Source: Ideonella oryzae (GTDB lineage: Bacteria; Pseudomonadota; Gammaproteobacteria; Burkholderiales; Burkholderiaceae_C). Taken from it: DNA of 64,000 bases. Each line of letters opens with the position of its first letter. The stretch's first letter is position 1. The position numbers and the translations under genes are program-made. The stretch spans positions 186,001-250,000 of the forward strand of contig NZ_JAMXMC010000009.1 of NCBI RefSeq assembly GCF_024055665.1. The letters are read 5' to 3'. The notes under the pieces are model-generated. The model did not search any database. It saw nothing but the letters and a program-made list of their open reading frames with translations, and had not been told where the DNA came from. Positions 18,595 through 26,809 of the stretch are shown piece by piece.

Positions 18595-19698
18595 ATGAGG
18601 CCCGCCCTGGCCGGCCCGGCGGCGGGCACGGTGCCCATGCCTGTCTCCAACGCCCCCTCCTCTTCTGCCATTGCCTGGGCCGATCCGGCCCGCGAAGCCG
18701 CCTTCCAGGCCTGGTTGACGCCCCTGGTGGCCCGCCACGGCCTGCAGCCCGAGACCCTGGCCCCGGCCTCGGCCGACGCGAGCTTTCGCCGCTATTTCCG
18801 CATCCAGTCGGCCCAGGGCCCGCGCATCGTCATGGACGCCCCGCCGCCCCAGGAGAACGTGCGGCCCTTCCTGCACGTGGCCGGCCTGATCCAGGCTGCC
18901 GGCCTGCACGGCCCGGAGATCCTCGAAGCCGATGCCGAGCAGGGCTTCCTGCTGCTGACCGACCTGGGCAGCACCCTCTACCTGGACGCGGTGCAGGCCG
19001 AGGGCGGCGCCCAGGCGGAGCGCCTGATGCGCGAGGCCGTGGCCGCCCTGGTGCAATGGCAGGTCAAGGTGGACGCCAGCAGCCTGCCGCCCTACGACGA
19101 CGCGCTGCTGCGCCGCGAGCTGGCCCTGTTCCCGGAGTGGTGCGTGCAACGCGAATCCGGCGTGAGCTGGACGGCCGAGCAGCAGGCCCGCTGGCAGCAA
19201 CTCTGCGACCGACTGGTGGCCAGCGCGCTGGCCCAGCCCATGGTGGCCGTGCACCGCGACTGGATGCCACGCAACCTGATGGTGACCGAGCCCAACCCCG
19301 GCATCCTGGACTTCCAGGACGCGGTGCGCGGCCCGATCAGCTACGACGTGGCCTCGCTGCTGCGCGACGCTTTTCTCTCGTGGGACGAGGAGCGCGAGCT
19401 GGACTGGGCGGTGCGCTACTGGGAGGCCGCCCGCAAGGCCGGTCTGCCGGTGGATGCCGACTTCGGCGAGTTCTGGCGCCAGCTGGAATGGATGGGCCTG
19501 CAGCGCCACCTGAAGGTGCTGGGCATCTTCTGCCGCCTCAAGCACCGCGACGGCAAGCCCAAGTACAGCGCGGACCTGCCGCGCTTCTTCCACTACGTGG
19601 TGCGGGTGGCCAACCGCTATGTCGAACTCAAGCCGCTGATCCCGCTGGTCGAGACCCTGACCGGCCCGCTGACCACCACCGCCTTCAGCCTGCGCTGA
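18595..19698 (+). CDS. amgK: Aminoglycoside-phosphotransferase-fold sugar kinase, AmgK-like (MurNAc/GlcNAc kinase)
   Basis: 367 residues. Kinase landmarks: SADASFRRYFRIQSAQG (nucleotide loop), LLTDLGSTLYLD, the catalytic loop VAVHRDWMPRNLMV with Asp and Asn, and the metal-binding Asp in GILDFQDAVRGPISYDVASLLRD. This matches AmgK, which phosphorylates N-acetylmuramate at the anomeric carbon in peptidoglycan recycling. The location divergent from lptD-surA-rsmA is the known amgK position. The usual partner murU is not beside it; a convergent M20 peptidase follows. An alternative start is ATG 18637. Annotation as a general phosphotransferase would also be defensible. Confidence 0.8.
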   Translation: MRPALAGPAAGTVPMPVSNAPSSSAIAWADPAREAAFQAWLTPLVARHGLQPETLAPASADASFRRYFRIQSAQGPRIVMDAPPPQENVRPFLHVAGLIQAAGLHGPEILEADAEQGFLLLTDLGSTLYLDAVQAEGGAQAERLMREAVAALVQWQVKVDASSLPPYDDALLRRELALFPEWCVQRESGVSWTAEQQARWQQLCDRLVASALAQPMVAVHRDWMPRNLMVTEPNPGILDFQDAVRGPISYDVASLLRDAFLSWDEERELDWAVRYWEAARKAGLPVDADFGEFWRQLEWMGLQRHLKVLGIFCRLKHRDGKPKYSADLPRFFHYVVRVANRYVELKPLIPLVETLTGPLTTTAFSLR

Positions 19699-19725
19699 AG
19701 GCGGCGGCGGCGCCCGTCCCCCCGC

Positions 19726-21192
19726 TCAGGGATGGGCGGCGATCACCTCGGCCACCGCGGCGGTCAGCCGGGTGCCATAGCCGATGTGCAGGAACTCGTT
19801 GGGGCCGTGGGCGTTGCTCTTGGGCCCCAGCACGCCGCAGACCATCATCTGCGCCTTCGGGAAGCCCTGCTGCAGCAGGTTCATCAGCGGAATGGTGCCG
19901 CCCTGGCCGATGTAGCCCAGCGGGGCGCCGAAGTGGCTGCGCGAAGCCCGGTCCATCGCGGTTTCCAGCCAGGGCGCCAGCTCCGGCGCGTTCCAGCCGC
20001 TGGCGCCCCAGTTCCCCACCCGGCCATCGGGCTCGAAGGTGACCTTGGCGTTGTAGGGCGCGTTGTCCTCCAGCAGGGCCTTGAGCTGCACCGCGGCCTC
20101 GTGGCCTTCCACCAACGGCGGCAGGCGCAGGCTGAGCTTGAAGGCGGTGTAGGGCCGCAGCACATTGCCGGCGCTGGCCAGGGCCGGCATGCCGTCCACC
20201 CCGGTGACCGACAGCGTGGGCCGCCAGGTGCGGTTGAGCAGGGCCTCGGTGGCGTCCGTGGTGGTGGGCAGGGTCAGGCCACCGTCGGCACCGCAGGCCC
20301 AGGGGAAGGTCTTCCAGGCCGCATCACCCAGGATGGCGGCGGCCGCCTCGGCCTGGGCCCGGCGCGCCGCCGGGATGTCGCAGTGGAAGACCGCCGGCAG
20401 CAGGGTGCCAGTCTTGGAGTCTTCCAGCCGGTCCAGCACCTGGCGCAGGATGCGGAAGCTCGAGGGCACCAGGCCGCTGGCATCGCCCGAGTGCACGCCC
20501 TCGGTGAGGATCTCGACCTTGAGCGCGCCGGTGATGTTGCCGCGCAGGCTGGTGGTCAGCCAGAGCTGGTCGTAGTTGCCGGCGCCCGAATCCAGGCAGA
20601 CCACCAGGCTCACGTCGCCCAGGCGGGCCTTGAGCTTGTCGAGGTAGAAGGGCAGATCGCCGGAGCCGGATTCCTCGCAGGTCTCGATCAGGCCGACGAT
20701 GCGCGGGTGGGCCACGTTTTGGGCCTTCAGGGCCTCGATGGCGCTGATGGCGGCATAGATGGCGTAGCCATCGTCGGCACCGCCGCGGCCGTAGAGCTTG
20801 CCGTTCTCCAGTTTGGGGGTCCAGGGCCCCAGGTCGGCACGCCAGCCGTTGAACTCGGGCTGCTTGTCCAGGTGGCCGTAGACCAGCACGGTCTGGGTGC
20901 TGTCCGGCTTGGTGGCCGGCAGCTCGAAGAAGATCACCGGCGTGCGGTCGCCCTCGCGCACCACCTCCAGGCTCAGGCCGGGCACCTTGCGGCCTTCCAC
21001 CCACTGGGCGGCGTCGCGCACCACCCGGTCGATCAGGCCGTGCTCGCGCCACTGCGGGTCGAACATCGGGCTCTTGGCCGGGACAGCGATGTAGTCGGAC
21101 AACTGGGGAACGATGCGCTCGTTCCAGGCTGCGGTGACGTCACGATCCAGTTGTGCCGAATCGAGGCCGGGCAGCTTGTCGGGGGCGTTCAT
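19726..21192 (-). CDS. M20 family metallopeptidase (dipeptidase / carboxypeptidase type)
   Basis: 488 residues. The zinc-site motifs are in order: VYGHLDKQPE (His ligand and Asp), LYGRGGADDGYA (bridging Asp), ETCEESGSGD (catalytic Glu and Glu ligand), VCLDSGAG and a late His in NAHGPNEFLHIGY. A dimerisation domain separates the halves (EILTEGVHSGDASGLVPSSFR). The pattern is closest to the carnosinase/CPG2-like M20 branch, which removes C-terminal residues from di- and tripeptides. No signal peptide, so it acts in the cytosol. Convergent with the AmgK-like gene, 27 bp apart. Confidence 0.9.
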   Translation of the reverse strand: MNAPDKLPGLDSAQLDRDVTAAWNERIVPQLSDYIAVPAKSPMFDPQWREHGLIDRVVRDAAQWVEGRKVPGLSLEVVREGDRTPVIFFELPATKPDSTQTVLVYGHLDKQPEFNGWRADLGPWTPKLENGKLYGRGGADDGYAIYAAISAIEALKAQNVAHPRIVGLIETCEESGSGDLPFYLDKLKARLGDVSLVVCLDSGAGNYDQLWLTTSLRGNITGALKVEILTEGVHSGDASGLVPSSFRILRQVLDRLEDSKTGTLLPAVFHCDIPAARRAQAEAAAAILGDAAWKTFPWACGADGGLTLPTTTDATEALLNRTWRPTLSVTGVDGMPALASAGNVLRPYTAFKLSLRLPPLVEGHEAAVQLKALLEDNAPYNAKVTFEPDGRVGNWGASGWNAPELAPWLETAMDRASRSHFGAPLGYIGQGGTIPLMNLLQQGFPKAQMMVCGVLGPKSNAHGPNEFLHIGYGTRLTAAVAEVIAAHP

Positions 21193-21269
21193 GGTGGGAA
21201 GGCTCCGGGAGAAGAAAAAGGGTCAAGAGGATGATTGTGCGCCGCCCTCCGCCCCCTTGCCATGCGGGC

Positions 21270-22319
21270 TCACAGCCCCTGGAAGAAGTCCCAGATCACG
21301 TCGTTGGCGCGGATCGCCTGCGACGGCCCCTCCTTGCCCGGCGCGCTCTTGGTCGTGCCCGGCCAGGAATGACCGCCGGTGTCGGTCACGCACAGCTGCA
21401 CCTGCGCGCCGCCGGCGCAGCCGGTGTAGCGCTCGCAGTTGGCGCCGGCGCGGGACAGCACATTGCGCGGCGTGGCGCTGCAGCGGTCGCGGCCAACCCA
21501 GCGGCGGATCGTCTCCGGCACCGAGGTGAAGTCGGTCACCTTGGACTCGTCACGGAAGCCCCCGGCCCCGCCGTTGAACAGCACATGCGGGTCGTCCTTG
21601 GCGTGGATGTGCAGCACGGCGATCGGCCGCGACGGTGAACAGGCCGTGGTGTTGTCGGTGCCGGCCACCGAGGTGATGGCGCGGAACACGTCGGCCGCCT
21701 CGCAGGCCAGGCGCTGGGCCATCATGCCGCCGTTGGACATGCCGGTGGCGTAGATGCGCTGGCGGTCGATCGGCAGCATGCCCTGCACCTGGCCCACCAC
21801 GGTGCGGATGAAGCCCACGTCGTCCACGCCCTCGTCGCGTGCCGCCCCGCAGCAGCGGCCGGCGTTCCAGGTGGCCAGCGCCCCGCTGGAGATCTTGCTG
21901 ATGCCGTTGGGAAAGACCACCACGAAGCCGTGCTGCTCCGAGGCGCTGACCAGGCCGTAGTTGCCATCGTCGGCCATCATGCGGGCGCTGCCGCCGCCGC
22001 CGTGCAGGGCCACCCACAGTGGCAGGGGCCGCCCCGCCTGCACCGCACGCGGCACGTGCAGCAGGTAGCTGCGCGGGCGCCCGCCGACGGTCAGCGTGAA
22101 CCGGTGGTTGCCCGGCGTGGTGATGGCCTGCCCGTTGGCGGTTTCGGCCGGCGGCAGCTGGGCCTCGTCGCGTGCGGCCTTGCGTTCCAGCCAGCGCTCG
22201 ATCAGGCGCTGGCGCAGCGTGCCGCCCTGGCCAGCGTCCTGGGCCAGCGCCACCGTGGCGCCGGTGAGCAGGATCAGCAGCAGGCACAGGACACCGAGAC
22301 GACGGGCAACGAATGGCAT
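21270..22319 (-). CDS. Secreted PHB-depolymerase-family (LpqC) esterase
   Basis: 349 residues with a clear signal peptide (LGVLCLLLILLTGATVALAQ). The alpha/beta-hydrolase core shows LPLWVALHGGGGSARMM (oxyanion region), VVFPNG, the nucleophile in YATGMSNGGMMAQRLAC, an Asp in HIHAKDDPHVLFNGG, and a His in TGGHSWPG. This is the LpqC / extracellular PHB-depolymerase-like esterase family. No polymer-binding domain is present, so the substrate may be a short polyester oligomer or a feruloyl/acetyl ester. Several Cys pairs fit secretion. Divergent from a small outer-membrane protein. Confidence 0.85.
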   Translation of the reverse strand: MPFVARRLGVLCLLLILLTGATVALAQDAGQGGTLRQRLIERWLERKAARDEAQLPPAETANGQAITTPGNHRFTLTVGGRPRSYLLHVPRAVQAGRPLPLWVALHGGGGSARMMADDGNYGLVSASEQHGFVVVFPNGISKISSGALATWNAGRCCGAARDEGVDDVGFIRTVVGQVQGMLPIDRQRIYATGMSNGGMMAQRLACEAADVFRAITSVAGTDNTTACSPSRPIAVLHIHAKDDPHVLFNGGAGGFRDESKVTDFTSVPETIRRWVGRDRCSATPRNVLSRAGANCERYTGCAGGAQVQLCVTDTGGHSWPGTTKSAPGKEGPSQAIRANDVIWDFFQGL

Positions 22320-22435
22320 TGCGGTCTCCGGGAACGGTCAACGTCGGACAGGACGCGGCCCGGACGGGCGCCGCAAGCAATGGGGCGATCCTAGCGCGCC
22401 CGGAAAAGTTCCTCAGACAACGCCGCGTTTGCCTT

Positions 22436-22457
22436 CCATTGCCGGACTTTGCAATGG
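22436..22457. promoter_or_regulatory. Inverted repeat in the divergent gap before the outer-membrane protein
   Basis: CCATTGC (22436-22442) and GCAATGG (22451-22457) are perfect 7-bp arms around an 8-bp spacer, 89 bp before the outer-membrane protein ATG and 117 bp from the esterase start. The size and spacing fit a dimeric regulator site or a leader hairpin. Confidence 0.35.
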
Positions 22458-22545
22458 GTGAAGCGCGGGAAAACCCCGCCTTGCACAGCCGACCGAGCAT
22501 GGGCTCAAGCGCATCACCCGCGCTGTGACTTCGAAAGGAAGAACC

Positions 22546-23079
22546 ATGACCGTCTCGATCCGCCACACCGTCTCTGCCGCCCTGCTGGCCGCGGCCGCCC
22601 TGGGCAGCGTTGGTGCCCATGCCGAAGGCCTGTACGTCGGCGGCAGCGTGGCCTCGCCCGACTGGCGCTCGCCCGTCAACGGCCTGGCCGGCAACGACCA
22701 CAACGCCGCCGTCAATGTGTACGGAGGCTACTCGCTGAGCCCCAACGTGGCGCTGGAACTGGGCTACATGACCCTGGGCCACCAGAGCAGCGACCTCGGC
22801 GAGGTCAAGGGCCACGGCGGCTACCTCGACGTGGTGGGCACGCTGCCCATCGGCGCGAGCAACTTCTCGCTGCTGGGCCGCGCCGGCTACGACCGCGCGT
22901 CCATCATGACCGATGCCGGCAGCGACAACGGCGGGGGGCTGAACTTCGGCGGCGGCCTGCAGTACGACCTGAGCCGCAACGTGGCCTTGCGCGCCGAGGT
23001 GACGCGCTACCGCTTCAACACCTTCGGCACCACCACCGTCAACGACCAGTACAGCGTGGGCGTGAAGTACGGCTTCTGA
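22546..23079 (+). CDS. Small outer-membrane beta-barrel protein (OmpA/porin-like)
   Basis: 177 residues. The signal peptide VSAALLAAAALGSVGAHA precedes EGLYVGGSVASPDWRS, and an eight-strand barrel pattern follows (AAVNVYGGYSLSPNVALELGYMTLG, YLDVVGTLPIG, FSLLGRAGYDRA, GLNFGGGLQYDLSRNVALRAEVTRYRF). It ends SVGVKYGF, with the terminal Phe of Bam substrates. The ATG at 22546 has AAGGAAG before it; an in-frame ATG at 22525 lacks a site. Function unknown; related proteins affect surface permeability or attachment. Confidence 0.8.
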   Translation: MTVSIRHTVSAALLAAAALGSVGAHAEGLYVGGSVASPDWRSPVNGLAGNDHNAAVNVYGGYSLSPNVALELGYMTLGHQSSDLGEVKGHGGYLDVVGTLPIGASNFSLLGRAGYDRASIMTDAGSDNGGGLNFGGGLQYDLSRNVALRAEVTRYRFNTFGTTTVNDQYSVGVKYGF

Positions 23080-23127
23080 GGACTGCTGGGCGGGCGAGCA
23101 TCCCCTGCACAGGGGGCCACCCGCCTG

Positions 23128-23145
23128 AAGTTCAAGGATTTGTGA
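23128..23145 (+). promoter_or_regulatory. 18-bp motif upstream of the response regulator (copy 1)
   Basis: AAGTTCAAGGATTTGTGA lies 65 bp before the response regulator start. A near copy (16 of 18 identical) occurs at 26736-26753 upstream of the lactonase-like gene. It is a candidate binding site of the locus's own OmpR-type regulator. The following TGTGATACCT could serve as an extended -10. Confidence 0.5.
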
Positions 23146-23209
23146 TACCTCGGCCCGTCGCTGCGCTGGACAATCTCGGCTTTCATGGCAGCCGAGCCGA
23201 GGTGTCCCC

Positions 23210-23929
23210 ATGGTCAGACGCGTGTTGATCGTCGAAGACGATGTCCACATTGCCGAGCTGATGAAGCTGCACCTGCGCGATGAAGCGGAGGTGGTTGAAC
23301 ACGCGGCCGACGGCCTGACGGCCCTGCAGCTGATCGAGCGGGCCTCCTGGGATGCCGTGGTGCTGGACCTGATGCTGCCCGGCGTCGACGGCCTGGAGAT
23401 CTGCCGCCGCACCCGCGCCATGGCCCGCTACACCCCCATCGTCATCACCAGCGCACGGTCCAGCGAGGCCCACCGCATCCTGGGCCTGGAACTGGGGGCC
23501 GACGACTATCTGGCCAAGCCCTTCTCCGTGTTGGAACTGGTGGCCCGCGTGCGGGCGCTCTGGCGCCGCACGGACGCGCTGTCCCGCCACGCGCGCCTCG
23601 AATCCGGCGTGCTGACCGTGGCCGGCCTGGACCTCGACCCCATCGCCCGGGAAGCCCAGGTGGACGGGCGCCCGCTCACGCTGACCCCGCGCGAATTCGA
23701 CCTGCTGTTCTTCTTCGCCCGCCACCCGGGCCAGGTGTTCACCCGCCTGCAGTTGCTCAACCAGGTCTGGGGCTATCAGCACGACGGCTACGAGCACACC
23801 GTCAACACGCACATCAACCGCCTGCGCGCCAAGGTGGAGCCGGACCCGACCCAGCCCCGCCGCATCCTGACCGTCTGGGGCCACGGCTACAAGTTCGCCG
23901 CCAACGCCCCTGCCACGGCGGCCGCATGA
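23210..23929 (+). CDS. OmpR/PhoB-type response regulator
   Basis: 239 residues. Receiver domain 1 to about 120: acidic pocket VLIVEDDVHIAEL, phospho-acceptor Asp in VVLDLMLPGVDGLEI (about 53), switch Thr/Ser in VITSARSSE and Lys in LAKPFSVLELVARV. DNA-binding winged helix about 135-235: LTPREFDLLFFFARHPGQVFTRLQLLNQVWGY and NTHINRLRAKVEPDP, with a final TVWGHGYKF. Its stop overlaps the kinase start (ATGA). The stimulus is unknown. Confidence 0.95.
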   Translation: MVRRVLIVEDDVHIAELMKLHLRDEAEVVEHAADGLTALQLIERASWDAVVLDLMLPGVDGLEICRRTRAMARYTPIVITSARSSEAHRILGLELGADDYLAKPFSVLELVARVRALWRRTDALSRHARLESGVLTVAGLDLDPIAREAQVDGRPLTLTPREFDLLFFFARHPGQVFTRLQLLNQVWGYQHDGYEHTVNTHINRLRAKVEPDPTQPRRILTVWGHGYKFAANAPATAAA

Positions 23930-25374
23930 TGAAGCGGCTGTCCCTGTCCCACCGCCTGACGGCGGTGTTCGCCCTGCTGCTGCTGTCCTGCTGCGCCAGT
24001 GCGGTGTGGTTGCAGCGTCTCACACGGGCCCACGACGAGCAGCGCATGGTCCAGTCGCTGTCGCTTGGCCTGGCGGCCCACATCGCCCAGCACACCGGCC
24101 TGCTGGAGGCCGAGGGGCTGACTCCCCGGACCCTGGAGACGCTGTTCTCCAAGCTGATGGACGTGAACCCGAGCGTGGAGGTGTACCTGCTGACGCCGCA
24201 GGGCCGGATCCTGGCCCAGGCCGCCCCGCCGGGTCATCTGAAGCGCACCCAGGTGGACATGGCACCAGTGCACCACCTGCTGGCGGGCGACGAGCTCCCG
24301 ATCCTGGGTGACGATCCGCGCAGTGTCAGCGGGACGCAGGTGTTCAGCGCCGCTCCGCTGGAGCGCGACGGACAGCTGGCCGGCTACCTCTATGTGGTGC
24401 TGCTGGGCGAAGCGCAGCAGGCGCTGGCCCAGCAGGGCGAGGCCCACACCCTGCAGACCATGACCTGGCGGGCCGTGCTGCTGGTGGCGGGCTGCGGGTT
24501 GGTGGCCGGCCTGCTGGCCTTTCATTGGGTCACCCGGCCCCTGCGGGCCCTCACAGCCGAGGTGCAGCGCTACCAGGCCGGGCAGGTCCAGCGCCCGCCA
24601 CCCGGCGATGGCGACGAGATCTCCGCGCTGCGCCTGGCCTTTGACCAGATGACCGCGCGCATCGACCAGCAGTGGTGCGCCCTGCAGGCCCAGGACCGGC
24701 AGCGGCGCGAGCTGGTGGCCAATCTCTCGCACGATCTGCGCACACCGCTGACCTCCCTGCATGGCTATCTGGAGACCTTGCGGCTGAAGTCCGGCACGCT
24801 GTCCAAGGAGGAGGCACGCCGCTATCTGGACATCGCGCTGGGTCAGAGCGAACGGGTGGGCCGGCTGGCCCAGGAGCTGTTCGAGCTGGCGCGGCTGGAA
24901 CACGGCGACGTCCAACCGCAGCGCGAACCCTTCTCGCTGCCCGAGTTGGTGCAGGACATCTTTCAGAAGTTCGAGCTGGCCGCCCGGGCCCGGGGCCAGC
25001 GGCTGCACGCCGTGCTGGCCCCCGATGTGCCCCTGGTGCTGGCCGACCTGGGTTTGATCGAGCGCGCCTTGACCAACCTGCTGGACAACGCCATCCGCCA
25101 CACGCCGGAAGGCGGCCTGATCGAGGTGCAGATCTGGCGCAGCGACGAGGGCGTCGCCGTGCGGGTCAGCGACAACGGCCCGGGCCTGCCCGAGCCGGTG
25201 CGCCTGTCCTTGGCGGGCCAGCCCCATCCCAGTCCCAGTCGGCGCGGCGCCGCGGGCGGGCTGGGGCTGCTCATCGTGCGGCGCATCCTGCAGCTGCACA
25301 ACAGCGACATCGAGCTGGAGCGTCTGCCGCAGCGGGGGGCTGTGTTCCGCTTCGCCTTGACGGCGGCCCATTGA
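23926..25374 (+). CDS. EnvZ-type sensor histidine kinase
   Basis: 482 residues. Transmembrane helix 1 (LTAVFALLLLSCCASAVWL), a periplasmic sensor of about 150 residues (VEVYLLTPQGRILAQA, FSAAPLERDGQLAGYLYVVL), helix 2 (AVLLVAGCGLVAGLLAFHWV), HAMP, then HisKA with the phospho-His in LVANLSHDLRTPLTSLHGYLETL (about 269). The ATPase has an N-box LTNLLDNAIRHTPEGG, a G1 box VSDNGPGLPE and a G2-like GGLGLLIVRRI. Translationally coupled to the response regulator. The periplasmic domain matches no ligand-binding family I recognise. Confidence 0.94.
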   Translation: MMKRLSLSHRLTAVFALLLLSCCASAVWLQRLTRAHDEQRMVQSLSLGLAAHIAQHTGLLEAEGLTPRTLETLFSKLMDVNPSVEVYLLTPQGRILAQAAPPGHLKRTQVDMAPVHHLLAGDELPILGDDPRSVSGTQVFSAAPLERDGQLAGYLYVVLLGEAQQALAQQGEAHTLQTMTWRAVLLVAGCGLVAGLLAFHWVTRPLRALTAEVQRYQAGQVQRPPPGDGDEISALRLAFDQMTARIDQQWCALQAQDRQRRELVANLSHDLRTPLTSLHGYLETLRLKSGTLSKEEARRYLDIALGQSERVGRLAQELFELARLEHGDVQPQREPFSLPELVQDIFQKFELAARARGQRLHAVLAPDVPLVLADLGLIERALTNLLDNAIRHTPEGGLIEVQIWRSDEGVAVRVSDNGPGLPEPVRLSLAGQPHPSPSRRGAAGGLGLLIVRRILQLHNSDIELERLPQRGAVFRFALTAAH

Positions 25375-25407
25375 CGCGCGGGAGTCGCGGCTCCCGCGCC
25401 CACTGGA

Positions 25408-26588
25408 TCAGCGCACCGCGATGCCCTGCACGCCAGCCTGCACAGGCACCACGCCGCTGCCATAGTGCCCGATCACGGACAGTGCCGCGGTCGCCGGCGA
25501 GGCGCGCAGCACGCTCACGCGCCCCAGCCCCCCGTCCAGCACATACAGCAGGCGCCCACCCGACGCCGACAGGAAGGCCATGTCGGTCGGCGCGGCGCCG
25601 CTGCCCAGCGCCAGAGGGCCACGCCGCTGCTGTCGGCCAGCGCCACGGTGCCGTTGGGGGCCACACGGTAGGCGCTCAACGTGCCGGAGCCGGTGTTGGC
25701 GGTGTAGGCCGTGGCATCGCCATCGAACGCCACCCAGCAGGTCGCCGCCTGGAAGTTGGGCACCGGCGGAGAGATGGACGTCCACAGTCCGGTGTCGCCC
25801 CCGACCTGGTAGGAGCCCAGGCCCCCCGCCGCATCGGTCACCAGCGCCTGGCCCTTGCGGGACAGGACAAAGGAGAAAGGCAGGCCTTCCAGCGCGTTGT
25901 TGTGCACCGGCTCAGCCGAGGGCTGCCCCTGGGCGTCGATGGCAAAGCTGAGGAACTGGCGCGCGCCGCCCCAGGTGATGAGCAACTGCCGGCCGGTGGC
26001 GTCGAAACCGATCTGCTCCGGGGCCGGGACATGGGCGAAGGGGTCGGTGGGGGTGAGCCCCAGACCCCGGTTGCTGCCGGACAGCGGCTTGAGCCGCCCT
26101 CCGGCGCCGATCTCGAAGCCCTGAATGCTGCCGGTGGAGCCCTTGTTGAGCACATAAAGCCAGGGGCCGAACAGAGCCAGGCTGGCCGGGAACACGCCTC
26201 CGCTGTCCAGCAGGGACACGGGCACAGGCCAGCCCGCCGCGTCCAGCCGGAAGCTGCTGACCTGGTTGCTGCCGGCATTGACGGCGAAGAGGAAGGACCC
26301 GTCGGCGCTGAGCTGCAGCGCGCCTTGCGAGGCCAGGGGGTCGATGGGGGCGGTGGCGGTGTAGCCCAACCCCCCCGTGGCCACCCGGCCCTGGTAGCTC
26401 AGCGCGCCGTCGGCCTTGCGCGCGAACACCAGAATCTCGTTGGCACTGGCGTTGTTGCTCATCACATAGACGTTGCCTGCCGAACGGCGTGCGATGGGGG
26501 AAGCGGGCCCGGCGGCCGCGGAGGCAAGACCTGGCAGGGCGCTGGCGCTCAGCGCAGCGGTGGCCAGAAAGGTACGACGATTGGTCAT
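25408..26588 (-). pseudogene. Secreted lactonase-like beta-propeller protein, frameshifted near the 3' end
   Basis: From the ATG at 26588, a Tat-type signal (TNRRTFLATAALSASALPGLASA) leads into a seven-blade lactonase-like propeller (VYVMSNNASANEILVFARKADGALSYQGRV, ALQLSADGSFLFAVNAGSNQVSSFRL and so on). In frame 1 it runs to VALADSSGVA near 25612 and then degenerates. An overlapping frame resumes LALGSGAAPTDMAFLSASGGRLLYVLDGGL and ends VQAGVQGIAVR at 25408. The 1181-bp span is one base short of 394 codons, so a single-base deletion near 25605-25622 (a GGCCCTC run) explains it. It is either a recent mutation or a sequencing error. Convergent with the kinase gene. Confidence 0.75.
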
Positions 26589-26715
26589 GGACGCTCCAAG
26601 AGGTTGAGGATGCCTCCGGGCCCGCCTGGTCTGGCCGGACCCCTCCCTGGGGATCGACACACCGCCGGCGGATAGGCCGGCATGCCGAGAGGACAGCTCA
26701 GTGTGGGCAGCGACC

Positions 26716-26755
26716 GCTCACGAAATCCTCTCGGAAAGTTCAAGGAATCGTGAGC
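26716..26755. promoter_or_regulatory. Inverted repeat plus 18-bp motif copy 2 upstream of the lactonase-like gene
   Basis: GCTCACGAAATCC (26716-26728) and GGAATCGTGAGC (26744-26755) form a nearly perfect inverted repeat. Its right part holds AAGTTCAAGGAATCGTGA (26736-26753), matching 16 of 18 bases of the motif before the response regulator. It lies between the lactonase-like gene start (26588) and the 3' end of the DUF389 gene. Nothing else is visible in the 26589-26809 gap. Confidence 0.5.
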
Positions 26756-26809
26756 ATTGCGCCCACCCGACGTCGCCCCGGGCTGCGTCGGGGGAACGTC
26801 GACCCCGCA

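Noticed and set aside
25408-26588. Programmed ribosomal frameshifting in the lactonase-like gene
   Set aside because: No slippery heptamer with downstream structure is evident, and the family has no known recoding. A deletion or read error is simpler.
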